DNA of 64,000 nucleotides, taken from the NCBI GenBank assembly GCA_017456545.1, contig JAFTJE010000026.1, positions 1 to 64,000 on the forward strand, read 5' to 3'. The stretch's first letter is position 1; each line of letters begins with the position of its first letter. The stretch is from Clostridia bacterium. Its GTDB lineage: Bacteria > Bacillota > Clostridia > Oscillospirales > CAG-272. Shown here in pieces: positions 16,336 through 25,698 of this stretch. The notes beneath the pieces were generated by a model that was given only the letters and a program-made list of their open reading frames with translations, made no database searches and was not told where the DNA came from. Position numbers and translations under genes: made by a program.

Positions 16336-18129
16336 ATGGCAGAAAAAAGAATTATTGGCGATTATCCTGTAATTGGTATCCGTCCTACTATTGACGGCCG
16401 TCGTGGAGTTCTCGGCGTAAGAGAGTCTCTTGAGGACCAGACAATGAATATGGCTAAGGCAGCTGCTAAGCTCTTTGAGGAAAATCTCAGATATTCCAAC
16501 GGTGAGCCTGTAAAGGTAGTTATTGCTGACACTACAATCGGTAGAGTAGCAGAGGCTGCCGCTTGTGCTTCTAAATTTAAGAAGGAGGGTGTTGATATCA
16601 CCCTTACAGTTACTCCCTGCTGGTGCTACGGTGCAGAAACAATGGATATGGATCCTATGACAATTAAGGGAGTATGGGGCTTTAACGGAACAGAACGCCC
16701 CGGAGCCGTATACCTTGCATCCGTTCTCGCTACACATGCACAGAAGGGACTTCCCGCATTTGGTATCTACGGTCACGATGTACAGGATGCAACCGATACA
16801 TCCATTCCCGATGATGTTAAGGAAAAGCTCCTTCGCTTCGGTCGTGCAGCAGTTGCAGCAGCTACAATGAGAGGAAAATCATATCTTCAGATTGGCTCTA
16901 TCTGTATGGGTATCGGAGGCTCTATTATCGACCCTGCATTTATTGAGGAATATCTCGGTATGAGAGTTGAGTCTGTTGATGAGGTTGAAATCATCAGACG
17001 AATGACAGAGGGCATCTATGACAAGGAAGAGTATGAGAAGGCTCTTGCATGGACTAAGGCCAAGTGTATCGAGGGCTTTGATAAGAACCCCGAGGAGCTT
17101 CAAAAGTCCAGAGAAGCAAAGGATGCAGACTGGGAATTCGTTGTTAAGATGATGTGCATTATCAAGGACCTTATGAACGGTAATGATAAGCTTCCCAAGG
17201 GCTGTGAAGAGGAAATGGTAGGTCATAATGCTATTGCAGCCGGCTTCCAGGGACAGAGACAGTGGACAGACTTCTATCCTAACTGTGACTTCCCCGAGGC
17301 TATGCTTAATACATCCTTCGACTGGAACGGTGCAAGAGAGCCCTATATTCTCGCAACAGAAAACGATGTTTTGAACGGTCTTGGTATGCTCTTTATGAAG
17401 CTTCTTACCAACCGTGCACAGATGTTCGCAGATGTCAGAACATACTGGAGCCCCGAGGCTGTAAAGAAGGCTACAGGCTACGATATTGAGGGTGTTGCTA
17501 AGGATGCAGGTGGATTTATCCATCTTATCAACTCCGGTGCATGCTGTCTCGATGCTAACGGAGCAGTTAAGGATGCAAACGGTGAAGCAGTTATGAAGCC
17601 CTGGTATGAAATGACAGAGGCAGACTGTGACGCTGTAATGGCAGATACAACATGGAATTATGCTGATATCGGATACTTCCGTGGTGGAGGATATTCTTCC
17701 AGATTTGAAACTAAGGCTACAATGCCTGCTACAATGATAAGACTTAACCTTGTTAAGGGTCTTGGTCCCGTTCTCCAGATTGCAGAGGGTTGGACAGTTG
17801 GTCTTCCTTCCGATGTTTCCGATAAGCTCTGGAAGAGAACAGACTATACATGGCCTTGCACATGGTTTGCTCCCAGAACAACAGGTGAGGGTGCATTCAA
17901 GACAGCATATGATGTAATGAATAACTGGGGTGCTAACCACGGTGCAATCAGCTACGGTCATATCGGTGCAGATCTTATTACACTTTGCTCAATGCTCAGA
18001 ATTCCCGTATGTATGCACAATGTTCCTGAGGATAAGATTTTCCGTCCTGCAGCTTGGAATGCGTTTGGTATGGACAAAGAGGGTCAGGATTACAGAGCTT
18101 GTGCAGCTTACGGTCCTATGTACAAATAA
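16336..18129 (+). CDS. fucI: L-fucose isomerase
   Basis: At 597 residues it has the expected size of FucI, which converts L-fucose to L-fuculose using Mn2+ (often also D-arabinose). Full-length family sequence is seen: [21 protein letters not shown] at the N-terminus (shown in part), [24 protein letters not shown], a metal-site region [14 protein letters not shown] with ATENDV, and a late [17 protein letters not shown]. Fuculokinase and aldolase genes are not adjacent. A nucleotidyltransferase follows 19 bases downstream, and a GH151-like alpha-fucosidase lies 2.3 kb on, so the region is devoted partly to fucose use. Confidence 0.95.
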   Translation: MAEKRIIGDYPVIGIRPTIDGRRGVLGVRESLEDQTMNMAKAAAKLFEENLRYSNGEPVKVVIADTTIGRVAEAAACASKFKKEGVDITLTVTPCWCYGAETMDMDPMTIKGVWGFNGTERPGAVYLASVLATHAQKGLPAFGIYGHDVQDATDTSIPDDVKEKLLRFGRAAVAAATMRGKSYLQIGSICMGIGGSIIDPAFIEEYLGMRVESVDEVEIIRRMTEGIYDKEEYEKALAWTKAKCIEGFDKNPEELQKSREAKDADWEFVVKMMCIIKDLMNGNDKLPKGCEEEMVGHNAIAAGFQGQRQWTDFYPNCDFPEAMLNTSFDWNGAREPYILATENDVLNGLGMLFMKLLTNRAQMFADVRTYWSPEAVKKATGYDIEGVAKDAGGFIHLINSGACCLDANGAVKDANGEAVMKPWYEMTEADCDAVMADTTWNYADIGYFRGGGYSSRFETKATMPATMIRLNLVKGLGPVLQIAEGWTVGLPSDVSDKLWKRTDYTWPCTWFAPRTTGEGAFKTAYDVMNNWGANHGAISYGHIGADLITLCSMLRIPVCMHNVPEDKIFRPAAWNAFGMDKEGQDYRACAAYGPMYK

Positions 18130-18148
18130 TTTATAGGAGATATATATA

Positions 18149-19063
18149 ATGAAAAAGACATCACTTGTAATTATGGCAGCCGGTATCGGCTCACGCTTTG
18201 GTGGCGGTATCAAGCAGCTCGAGCCCCTTGGTCCTAACGGCGAGGTTATAATGGAATATTCCATTCACGATGCATTGGAGGCAGGCTTCAATAAGGTAGT
18301 ATTCATTATCAGAAAAGAAATGGAGGACTATTTTAAGGAGGTTGTTGGCGATAAGATTTCCGGTATTTGTGAGGTTGCATATGCATACCAGAATATTGAC
18401 GATCTTCCTGCAGGCTTTACAAATCCTCCCGAAAGAAAGAAGCCCTGGGGAACAGGTCAGGCAGTTTTAGCTACAAAGGGTATTGTAACAGAGCCCTTTA
18501 TGGTTATTAATGCAGACGATTACTACGGTAAGGAAGCATTTAAGACAGTTCACGATTTCCTTGTAAATGACCAGGCTGAAATTGCACAGTACAATTTCTG
18601 TATGGCAGGCTTCATCCTTAAGAATACTCTCAGTGATAACGGTGGCGTTACCCGTGGTGTATGTGAGGTAAATGCAGATAACTATCTTACAAAGGTAGTG
18701 GAGACCTCCGATATTGTAAAGACAGCTACAGGTGCAGGTGTAGCAAAGGATGGAGAAGTATCTCCCCTTGATCCCGAGGCATATGTATCTATGAATATGT
18801 GGGGTCTTACACCTGACTTTATTGATGTACTTGAGGGTGGCTTTGTAGAATTTCTTTCTAATCCCGACCTTAATCAACTCAAGGGAGAATATCTCCTCCC
18901 CTCCGTTATCGGTGGACTTGTTGAAGACGGCAAGGCATCTGTTAAGGTTCTCCCCACTAATGATAAGTGGTTCGGCGTAACCTACGGAGAGGATAAATAT
19001 GCTGTTAAGGAAGAGTTCTTGAAGCTCCAGGCTAACGGCACATACCCCAAAACCTTGTATTAA
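18149..19063 (+). CDS. Sugar-phosphate nucleotidyltransferase family protein
   Basis: A 304-residue member of the NTP-transferase family that makes nucleotide sugars from sugar-1-phosphates. The N-terminal nucleotide loop MAAGIGSRFGGGIKQLEPLG is clear, with a metal-binding VINADDYYG at about residue 117. It starts 19 bases after fucI with an AGGAG SD and should be co-transcribed. This pairing suggests a substrate linked to fucose or another hexose, but specificity is not readable. A terminator follows. Confidence 0.85.
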   Translation: MKKTSLVIMAAGIGSRFGGGIKQLEPLGPNGEVIMEYSIHDALEAGFNKVVFIIRKEMEDYFKEVVGDKISGICEVAYAYQNIDDLPAGFTNPPERKKPWGTGQAVLATKGIVTEPFMVINADDYYGKEAFKTVHDFLVNDQAEIAQYNFCMAGFILKNTLSDNGGVTRGVCEVNADNYLTKVVETSDIVKTATGAGVAKDGEVSPLDPEAYVSMNMWGLTPDFIDVLEGGFVEFLSNPDLNQLKGEYLLPSVIGGLVEDGKASVKVLPTNDKWFGVTYGEDKYAVKEEFLKLQANGTYPKTLY

Positions 19064-19076
19064 TTACATAAAATAT

Positions 19077-19111
19077 AAAAAATACCAGCCAAATCGGTTG
19101 GTATTTTTTTA
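19077..19111 (+). terminator. Terminator of the fucI unit
   Basis: Stem AAAATACCAGCC against GGTTGGTATTTT with a five-base loop and a long T-run. Confidence 0.88.
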
Positions 19112-19153
19112 TTTTGGCTATAATAAATGCAAATAAACAATAGGAGGTTTATT

Positions 19154-19582
19154 ATGAACGATACAGTAAAGCTGCTTAAGGAATGTAATGCAGGAGTTAA
19201 AATGGGTGTAACATCTATTTCCAGAGTGATGCCCCATGTAAGAAACAGTGAGCTGAAAACCAGCCTGAACAAGTGTAAGGATGAGCACGCTGAGTTGGGA
19301 GACAAAACACATAAAATGCTACTTGCATATAAAGCTGAGACGAAGGAGCCCCATCCCGTGGCAAGAATGATGAGTGATATGAAAATCAGGGGACGCCTTA
19401 TGATGAATAACAGTGAAAAAACAGTTGCCGACCTTATGACAGACGGATGTAATATGGGTGTAAAATCTCTTTCCCGATATCTGAATCAATACAAAAATGC
19501 TTCGGAAGAGAGTAAAAACATCGCTAAGAACATTATAGCGTCCGAGCAATGCCTGAACGATGTTTTAAGAAGTCATTTATAA
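19154..19582 (+). CDS. Ferritin-like four-helix hypothetical protein (142 aa)
   Basis: A 142-residue all-helical protein of a type common in Clostridia (N-terminus MNDTVKLLKECNAGVKMG, later MTDGCNMGVKSLSRYLNQY). The helix pattern resembles DUF2383/ferritin-like bundles, but I see no complete di-iron ligand set. AGGAGG at 19142-19147 selects the ATG at 19154; the frame is open a little upstream. Role unknown, possibly stress or spore related. Confidence 0.7.
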   Translation: MNDTVKLLKECNAGVKMGVTSISRVMPHVRNSELKTSLNKCKDEHAELGDKTHKMLLAYKAETKEPHPVARMMSDMKIRGRLMMNNSEKTVADLMTDGCNMGVKSLSRYLNQYKNASEESKNIAKNIIASEQCLNDVLRSHL

Positions 19583-19624
19583 AAAATAACGGTGCTTCCG
19601 TCATGGAGCACCGTTGTTTTATTT
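19581..19624. terminator. Bidirectional terminator
   Basis: Stem AACGGTGCTTCC against GGAGCACCGTT between converging genes, with A-rich and T-rich flanks. Confidence 0.85.
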
Positions 19625-20350
19625 GTAGAATTTCATTATAAGAGATGTGGGAAGAAGCTTAGAGGCGAGGTGTACCATCTTTATTGAAAATGTGGGGGAG
19701 CATATTGCCTTACCTCTTTTTGCCGATTTAAGAGCTTTTTTTGCTACCATTTCGGGGGAGATCAAATATTTTTTCTTGTATTCGGGGGGATTTAAGGCTG
19801 AGAAAAACCGGGTATCAACAGGACCGGGACATACTGCCGTTACATTAATTTTTCTCGGCTTAAGCTCTTGGCGTAATGCCCTTGAAAGACTGATAACATA
19901 TGATTTTGATGAAGCATATACGGAAAAATGCGGCTGAGGTAAAAATCCGGCACCGGAGGCTATTTCTATAATTTTAGAGCCTGTTCCCATATATGGTAAA
20001 CAAATTTTGGTAAGTAAAGTAAGTGCAGAGCAATTTATGTCTATTATCTTTTCTATGTCACCCTCGGAAAGCTCCTCTAAATTGCCCATGTATCCAATGC
20101 CTGCAGAGCAGACAAGATATTTTATATTGTATTCTCCGTTTGAAAGTGCTGATTTAATTTCTTCTGTAAAGTCCGATGAAGATAAATCAAGAGAAAAATG
20201 TCTTATGGGAGTTGAGAATTCATCATTATCCTTATAGCTTCGGCAAATAAACCACAGTTGGTCAAGCCCTTCCTTATCAAGCTCCTTTGCCATAGCCTTG
20301 CCAATACCCTTGGATGCACCGCTGATTATTGCAATATTGATATAAATCAC
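19619..20350 (-). CDS. Short-chain dehydrogenase/reductase (odd start codon)
   Basis: An SDR of about 240 residues using NAD(P)H. It shows the cofactor loop GASKGIGKA, the NAG-type CSAGIG motif, the catalytic Ser in ASGAGF, the YASSK active-site Tyr-Lys, and PGPVDT. The only standard start, GTG at 20350, overlaps the strong SD GGAGG (20354-20350). The family N-terminus (NIAIISGASKGIG) would instead begin at an ATC at 20341, eight bases after GGAGG, exactly where an ATG would be expected. Either a non-standard ATC/ATT start or a point mutation of the start codon is implied. Substrate unknown. Confidence 0.82.
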   Translation of the reverse strand: MIYINIAIISGASKGIGKAMAKELDKEGLDQLWFICRSYKDNDEFSTPIRHFSLDLSSSDFTEEIKSALSNGEYNIKYLVCSAGIGYMGNLEELSEGDIEKIIDINCSALTLLTKICLPYMGTGSKIIEIASGAGFLPQPHFSVYASSKSYVISLSRALRQELKPRKINVTAVCPGPVDTRFFSALNPPEYKKKYLISPEMVAKKALKSAKRGKAICSPTFSIKMVHLASKLLPTSLIMKFYK

Positions 20351-20422
20351 CTCCGTAGCTCGGTGATTAAATTATACCATATTTGTATTTTGCAGTCAAT
20401 TCTTTTCTGATTTTTATTGTAT

Positions 20423-20450
20423 TTGTATGAATAGTATGCTAAAATATAAT
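20423..20450 (+). promoter_or_regulatory. Promoter of the GH151-like gene
   Basis: TTGTAT (20423-20428), 16 bp, TATAAT (20445-20450). Confidence 0.6.
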
Positions 20451-20480
20451 AAATAAGTTTTATAAGAGAGGATAAGCATT

Positions 20481-22403
20481 ATGAAGTGCATTCATCTTGA
20501 TTTTCATACAAGTCCGGCAATAGACGGAATTGGAACACAATTTAATAAAGCGGAGTTTACAAAAACAGTAAAAGAAGCAAAAATTGACCTGATGACCGTA
20601 TTTGCAAAATGTCATCACGGTTATTGCTATTATCCTACCAAGGTCGGTAAGGTACATCCGGGACTTAAGTTCAATCTTCTTAAAGAACAGATAGAGGCTA
20701 TACATGATGCAGGAGCCGAGGCACCTATCTATATAACTATGGGTTGGAGCAAGCTTGATGCAGATGAGCATCCCGAATGGCATCATATTGATTTCTGGAA
20801 AAAGGCTCCGATTCATTTTGGTACACCGCCAAGCGACAATATAGATACTCCCATCAGCGATTGCTCATGGACTACCCTTTGTCCCGTAGGACCCTATAAG
20901 CAGCATCTTATAGATATTACTAAAGAGGTATGCGAGCAGTTTGATACAAGGGACGGCGTTTTCTATGATATATGCTTTATGAAGGATGCGTGCGTCTGTG
21001 AGAGCTGTAAGGCGGGAATGAAAGAAATGGGACTGGACCCCGATAATTATGAGGATGCAAAAAAATACTATAAAATAAAGCGTATTGAGCTTATGAAGGA
21101 GCTTACAGGTCTTGTACATCAATACACACCGGGTGCTCCGGTGTTCTATAACGGAGGAGCAGACCAGAACAGACCTGAATACCATCCCTACCAGACACAT
21201 TATGAACTGGAGGACCTTCCTACTGCATGGGGAGGATATGACCTTATGCCTCTCCGTGCTAAATTCTTTGAAAAGTACGGTAAAAAATTCTGGGGCATGA
21301 CAGGTAAATTCCATCATGCATGGGGCGAGTTCGGCGGATTCAAAAATAAGGACGCACTCAAATATGAATGTGCCGATATGGTAAGCATTGGTGCATCCAT
21401 ATCTGTCGGTGACCATTTACATCCACTCGGCAAGCTGGATGACAGTACATATGCTGTTGTCGGATATGCCTTTGATTATACATCCAAAATAGAAAAGTAT
21501 TCTGAGAATACCAAGGCATATACAGATCTTGCAATCTGGATGAGCCATAATTATGACGCTGATATGGGCTGCTCAAAGATGATACAGCTTATGCATCTTG
21601 AATTTGACCTTGTTGAAAGCGGCGATGATATTTCCGGGTATAAATGTATTGTTCTGCCCGATACGGTAAAGCTGTCGAAAAAAGACAAAAAAGCAATATC
21701 TGACTATGTTTCAAACGGTGGTGCACTTATAGTAAGCGGAGCCGGTGGCTTTGAAGAAATAGGTATCAATATCAAGGGTAGGTCCGAATATGACCTTGAT
21801 TACATTTCTTGTGATATAGATGAAATTACCACACCCTTTCTATCATATACTAAGGCATATATTGCAGAATGCGAGGGAGAGGTCCTTGCAAGAGTTTATG
21901 AGCCATATTTCAACCGTACCTTCCGTCATTTCTGCGGACATAAGAATACACCCTTCAAAACAGAGCCTGCAAGCTATCCTGCACTTGTTAAAAACGGGAA
22001 TGTTGTTTACATTGCTCATCCTGTATTTACTGCATACAACAGCTCAGGAAACTATGTGTTGGAAAGATACATTAAAAAAGCCTTTGAATTGGTATACAAA
22101 AAGAACATTGAATTCAGCTATTATCCATCCTGTGCAAGGGTAAGAGTAAGAAGGAGTAAAAAGGACAGCTTCTACGCTGTACATATGCTTTATGCACCTC
22201 CTATAAACAGGGGAAATGTATGTCTCCTTGAGGACTTTCCACCTCTTTACAACACTGAAATCAAGCTTTCCGTACCAGAAACTGTTAAAAGGGTTACTCT
22301 TGTTCCTCAGGACAAGGAGATTGCCTTCAGTCAGGTTGACGGTAAGGTAATATTCACTGTTGATAAAATGGAGCTTCATCAGCTTATTGTCATTGAATAT
22401 TGA
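20481..22403 (+). CDS. GH151-like alpha-L-fucosidase (GHL6 domain)
   Basis: A 640-residue cytoplasmic glycosidase. The N-terminal TIM barrel begins MKCIHLDFHTSPAIDGIG, contains TVFAKCHHGYCYYPTKVG, and matches the hypothetical glycosyl hydrolase 6 type. The middle (about 340-440) looks like a beta-galactosidase trimerisation fold, with ISDYVSNGGALIVSGAGG. This architecture is shared with GH151 alpha-L-fucosidases. Its position 2.3 kb from L-fucose isomerase supports fucoside hydrolysis. No signal peptide, so substrates must be imported oligosaccharides. The exact CAZy family needs a profile search. Confidence 0.65.
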   Translation: MKCIHLDFHTSPAIDGIGTQFNKAEFTKTVKEAKIDLMTVFAKCHHGYCYYPTKVGKVHPGLKFNLLKEQIEAIHDAGAEAPIYITMGWSKLDADEHPEWHHIDFWKKAPIHFGTPPSDNIDTPISDCSWTTLCPVGPYKQHLIDITKEVCEQFDTRDGVFYDICFMKDACVCESCKAGMKEMGLDPDNYEDAKKYYKIKRIELMKELTGLVHQYTPGAPVFYNGGADQNRPEYHPYQTHYELEDLPTAWGGYDLMPLRAKFFEKYGKKFWGMTGKFHHAWGEFGGFKNKDALKYECADMVSIGASISVGDHLHPLGKLDDSTYAVVGYAFDYTSKIEKYSENTKAYTDLAIWMSHNYDADMGCSKMIQLMHLEFDLVESGDDISGYKCIVLPDTVKLSKKDKKAISDYVSNGGALIVSGAGGFEEIGINIKGRSEYDLDYISCDIDEITTPFLSYTKAYIAECEGEVLARVYEPYFNRTFRHFCGHKNTPFKTEPASYPALVKNGNVVYIAHPVFTAYNSSGNYVLERYIKKAFELVYKKNIEFSYYPSCARVRVRRSKKDSFYAVHMLYAPPINRGNVCLLEDFPPLYNTEIKLSVPETVKRVTLVPQDKEIAFSQVDGKVIFTVDKMELHQLIVIEY

Positions 22404-22439
22404 TTTTAATTACATACAACTTAAAAAGTTAAGATGGAG

Positions 22440-22474
22440 TATAAAAAACGCGCGTAAAAGTGCGTTTTTTATAT
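22440..22474 (+). terminator. Terminator of the GH151-like gene
   Basis: Stem TATAAAAAACGC against GCGTTTTTTATA. Confidence 0.8.
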
Positions 22475-22502
22475 TGAAAATGAAAAACAATTGTGTTAGA
22501 AT
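22474..22502 (+). promoter_or_regulatory. Promoter of the DUF2974 gene
   Basis: TTGAAA (22474-22479), 17 bp, TAGAAT (22497-22502). Confidence 0.75.
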
Positions 22503-22522
22503 AATATGAAGAGGTGAATATT

Positions 22523-23698
22523 ATGTCTAATATGATTGATTATGTTAAATGGCGTTGCGATATTTCCTTCAGCAATTCACCGCTTAATGAGGTGGACAGC
22601 CTTATTTTTACCGAGCTGTCATACCTTCCCTTTGAGCATTTTGTACCTTCGGTAGACAGTAATAAAAAATTACTTCTGTCTGAGGTTGCCGATAGATTTT
22701 TTGATGTATACGATGAGGATAGGTCAATAGGAGCAATCATTCCCGGACCTTATATCATTAAGCTCTTCAGACTTCTCAGTAAGTCCACAAGATATGCTGA
22801 GGTTAAAATGTGGGCATATGTTAATGATATAAGTAAGGATAAAGAGAAGCAGTTTTCAGCAATTTGCTTTTCCTGGGATAAGGATAATACCTATATCGCC
22901 TTCCGAGGTACTGATGATACGCTTATCGGATGGAAGGAAAATTTGAATATGGCACTGTATACTCCAATTCCTGCCCAGCAGGACGGAGTTGACTATGTGG
23001 AGAAAATCGCCACACTTGTAAAAAAGGATAAGCTATATATTGGTGGACACTCAAAGGGTGGAAATATATCTGTATATTCTGCACTTAATGTATCACCAAA
23101 GGTAAAGAAGAGAATATGCAGGGTATATAACTTTGACGGTCCCGGCTTTACAAGTCGGTATCTTGATTTGGTAAATGACCTTGATACAATATCTAAAATA
23201 TGGAATTATCTGCCCGAGGGCTCCCTTATAGGTCGTATTTTTGACAGCGTTGGAGAGCATGTAATTGTTAAAAGCTTTGTAAAGGGTGTTCAACAGCATG
23301 ATGCTTTCTCCTGGGATGTAATGGGTGCTGAGTTTATAAGAGCAAATAAATTTGAATCCGGAAGTGATGATTTCCATGTGCTTCTTAAATCCTGGGTTAG
23401 CAAAATGACTGAGGAGGACAGGCATAAATTTGTAGATTCCTTCTACAGAATCGCTACATCCACAAATGCCTCCACGCTTTCCGATATAATGATAGCTAAG
23501 ATGAAGTTTGTTATGGGTGTAATCTCCTCAAAGGGAGAGGATAAGAAGATAGTAATAGATGGAATCAAGCGTCTTTTGAAGGAGAAAAACGAGATAAAGG
23601 GCTCTGCAAAGAGTAAGCTTTATCTTAAAAAGGTAGAGGAAGACGATACCCCCATAGAGTCGGTATATTTTTCTCCAGGAAACAAAAAGAATAAATAA
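22523..23698 (+). CDS. DUF2974 (Mbeg1-like) alpha/beta hydrolase
   Basis: A 391-residue protein of the DUF2974/Mbeg1-like group, lipase-like alpha/beta hydrolases found widely in Firmicutes. The start IDYVKWRCDISFSNSPLNEVDSLI (given here as landmark pieces IDYVKWR and NEVDSLIF) is typical. The nucleophile elbow GGHSKGGN holds the likely catalytic Ser; a conserved FRGTDDTLIGWKE motif precedes it. GAGG at 22511-22514 selects the ATG at 22523 over an in-frame GTG at 22514. It is followed after 31 bases by a MutS-like gene. Physiological substrate unknown. Confidence 0.82.
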   Translation: MSNMIDYVKWRCDISFSNSPLNEVDSLIFTELSYLPFEHFVPSVDSNKKLLLSEVADRFFDVYDEDRSIGAIIPGPYIIKLFRLLSKSTRYAEVKMWAYVNDISKDKEKQFSAICFSWDKDNTYIAFRGTDDTLIGWKENLNMALYTPIPAQQDGVDYVEKIATLVKKDKLYIGGHSKGGNISVYSALNVSPKVKKRICRVYNFDGPGFTSRYLDLVNDLDTISKIWNYLPEGSLIGRIFDSVGEHVIVKSFVKGVQQHDAFSWDVMGAEFIRANKFESGSDDFHVLLKSWVSKMTEEDRHKFVDSFYRIATSTNASTLSDIMIAKMKFVMGVISSKGEDKKIVIDGIKRLLKEKNEIKGSAKSKLYLKKVEEDDTPIESVYFSPGNKKNK

Positions 23699-23729
23699 TC
23701 CTATTTTTAGGGTGGAATAGAGGAATAAA

Positions 23730-25337
23730 ATGCAGAATTTAGAAATTAGTCTTTTGTACCCCGATATGGATTCCCTTACTAAGGGAATTGACGGTGAGGA
23801 TAGAGCCAATATCTCAACAGAGGTGTTGGATGAGCTTCAGCTTACTTCAATAATCGACCTTAAGTCCGGTAGATTGTGCGATTTTTTTACAAAGGATATT
23901 AAGGTTATAGAATACCGTCAGCAGGTGTTCGCAGATATGATAGAAAACCCCGAGCTTTGCGAACTTTTTGACAAGGTGAGCCCTATTCTTATGGATATAT
24001 CGGAGATTCGCCGTATTTCACAGGATACCGAGGCATCTGAGGGATATTTGTACAGTATCACAGAAATTGAGCTTTATATTTCCGCTATGGAGCTTCTTTC
24101 CGAAGGGCTTTATCCTATGATGGGCAGGTTTAAGAGCTCGGCACTTATAGCTTTAACCGAAAGAATCAAGGAGCTTACGGAAAGTGACTATTACAAGGAC
24201 CTTAATGTTAAGCTTAAGGAGCTTACTACAAGGATAAGCGAGGTAAAGAGTGTTACAATCGGTGTCAACCTCAATTCTCAGCTTCGCCCCGAATATGCAG
24301 GCGTCCTTAGTGTAAACAATGATAAGTTCAAATCAGGCGATTTGCTTGAGAAAATCCTTCGTCTTGATTTCAAAACCAATGAATATACCTGTATAGCATC
24401 CCTTATTCCTTTTAAGAAGGGACAGTCAGACAATCAGCAGACAGCTCTTTCAAATGCATTTAATAATGCACTTATAAATGTTTTTAAGACATCAATGCGT
24501 TCATGGAGAAAAGTAATACAGACCTATGTTCTTGAAAATGCGGATTTTCTTATCAGGCTTATGCCCGAAATGGAATTTATTGTTAAGGGAACCGAGCTTA
24601 TAAACAAATTCAAAAATTCCGAAAATCCGTACTGCTTCCCCAAGATGCGTCCAATGGAGGAGAAGGTATTTACAACCAAGGGTATATATAATCCTGTTGT
24701 TGCATCAAAAATCGATGCTAAAATGGTAACAAATGATTTTGATTTTGACGATAACGGAAGATTTTATGTTCTTTCCGGACCTAACCGTGGTGGTAAATCT
24801 GTAATCACATGCTCGGTAGGACATGTGTTTGCTCTTGCTCAGCTCGGACTTGCAGTAAGTGCCGAGGAGGCAGAGATAAGCCCCGTTGATGCTATATTTA
24901 CTCATTTTCCAACAGGCTCTGAGGATACTATTGATAAGGGACGACTTGGCGAGGAATGTGCCCGTCTTGACGACATCTTCGATAAGGTAACAGAGAATAG
25001 CCTTGTTCTCCTTGATGAATCCCTTTCGTCCACAGGCTCGTTTGAGGGCTCATATATTGCTTCTGAGGTTCTTTGCGGCTTTTCAATGGTAGGCTGTCGT
25101 GGCATTTTCTGTACACATCTTCACGAGCTTTCTGCAATGATAGATGAAATCAACGAAAAGTGTGCGGCAGACGGTGGTTCAAGGATTGATACACTTGTCG
25201 CAGGTATGAATAACGGACAGAGAAGCTTCAAAATTATGCGTGCAAAACCGGACGGAAAGAGCTATGCAAGAGATATAGCAAACAAGTACGGTATTTCGCT
25301 TGAGCATATTTTGAAAAAAATTCAAAAAAATAGTTGA
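23730..25337 (+). CDS. MutS-like ATPase (MutS domain V family)
   Basis: A 535-residue protein with a C-terminal MutS-type ABC ATPase and a helical clamp region, but without the N-terminal mismatch-recognition domain. It is far shorter than MutS1 (about 850) and also shorter than MutS2. Walker A reads GPNRGGKS near residue 349 (the family norm is GPNMGGKS), and Walker B reads VLLDESLSSTGSFEG near 425, followed by CTHLHELSAM. No Smr nuclease domain is seen. It belongs with uncharacterised MutS-like ATPases; a mismatch-repair role is doubtful. It is likely co-transcribed with the DUF2974 gene. Confidence 0.8.
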   Translation: MQNLEISLLYPDMDSLTKGIDGEDRANISTEVLDELQLTSIIDLKSGRLCDFFTKDIKVIEYRQQVFADMIENPELCELFDKVSPILMDISEIRRISQDTEASEGYLYSITEIELYISAMELLSEGLYPMMGRFKSSALIALTERIKELTESDYYKDLNVKLKELTTRISEVKSVTIGVNLNSQLRPEYAGVLSVNNDKFKSGDLLEKILRLDFKTNEYTCIASLIPFKKGQSDNQQTALSNAFNNALINVFKTSMRSWRKVIQTYVLENADFLIRLMPEMEFIVKGTELINKFKNSENPYCFPKMRPMEEKVFTTKGIYNPVVASKIDAKMVTNDFDFDDNGRFYVLSGPNRGGKSVITCSVGHVFALAQLGLAVSAEEAEISPVDAIFTHFPTGSEDTIDKGRLGEECARLDDIFDKVTENSLVLLDESLSSTGSFEGSYIASEVLCGFSMVGCRGIFCTHLHELSAMIDEINEKCAADGGSRIDTLVAGMNNGQRSFKIMRAKPDGKSYARDIANKYGISLEHILKKIQKNS

Positions 25338-25355
25338 AAAAATTTCAAATTACTA

Positions 25356-25384
25356 TTGCAATTAAAAAAATACTGTGCTATAAT
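25356..25384 (+). promoter_or_regulatory. Promoter of rpmB
   Basis: TTGCAA (25356-25361), 17 bp, TATAAT (25379-25384) with extended TGC. Confidence 0.8.
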
Positions 25385-25436
25385 ACTAAGCGTGAATTTT
25401 TAGTAGACCCATTTCTACTTTAATGGAGGTGTAAAA

Positions 25437-25622
25437 ATGGCTAAATGTGATGTATGCGGAAAGGGCGTAGTATTCGGACACAATGTGTCTCACTCTAACC
25501 GTAAAACAAACAGAGTTTGGAAACCTAACATCAGAAGAGTAAAAGCTGTTGTTGACGGTACAAATAAGACAGTTTATGTTTGCTCCCGTTGCCTTCGTTC
25601 CGGCAAGGTAACTCGTGCCTAA
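25437..25622 (+). CDS. rpmB: Large ribosomal subunit protein bL28
   Basis: At 61 residues it has the usual bL28 length. It carries the zinc-ribbon form: CDVCGK at the N-terminus and CSRCLRSGK near the C-terminus, with the conserved HNVSHSNRKTNR stretch that contacts rRNA. The C+ form suggests zinc-dependent control by Zur in some Firmicutes, but no Zur box is evident here. Single-gene unit with a strong promoter and terminator. Confidence 0.97.
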   Translation: MAKCDVCGKGVVFGHNVSHSNRKTNRVWKPNIRRVKAVVDGTNKTVYVCSRCLRSGKVTRA

Positions 25623-25637
25623 CTGATTAATGAAATC

Positions 25638-25664
25638 AAAAGACCGTGTTCACGGTCTTTTTTT
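25638..25664 (+). terminator. Terminator of rpmB
   Basis: Stem AAAAGACCGTG/CACGGTCTTTT with a two-base loop and T-run. Confidence 0.92.
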
Positions 25665-25698
25665 CAGCTTATTTACAAAAAAGCGAAGGAGAGGGATT

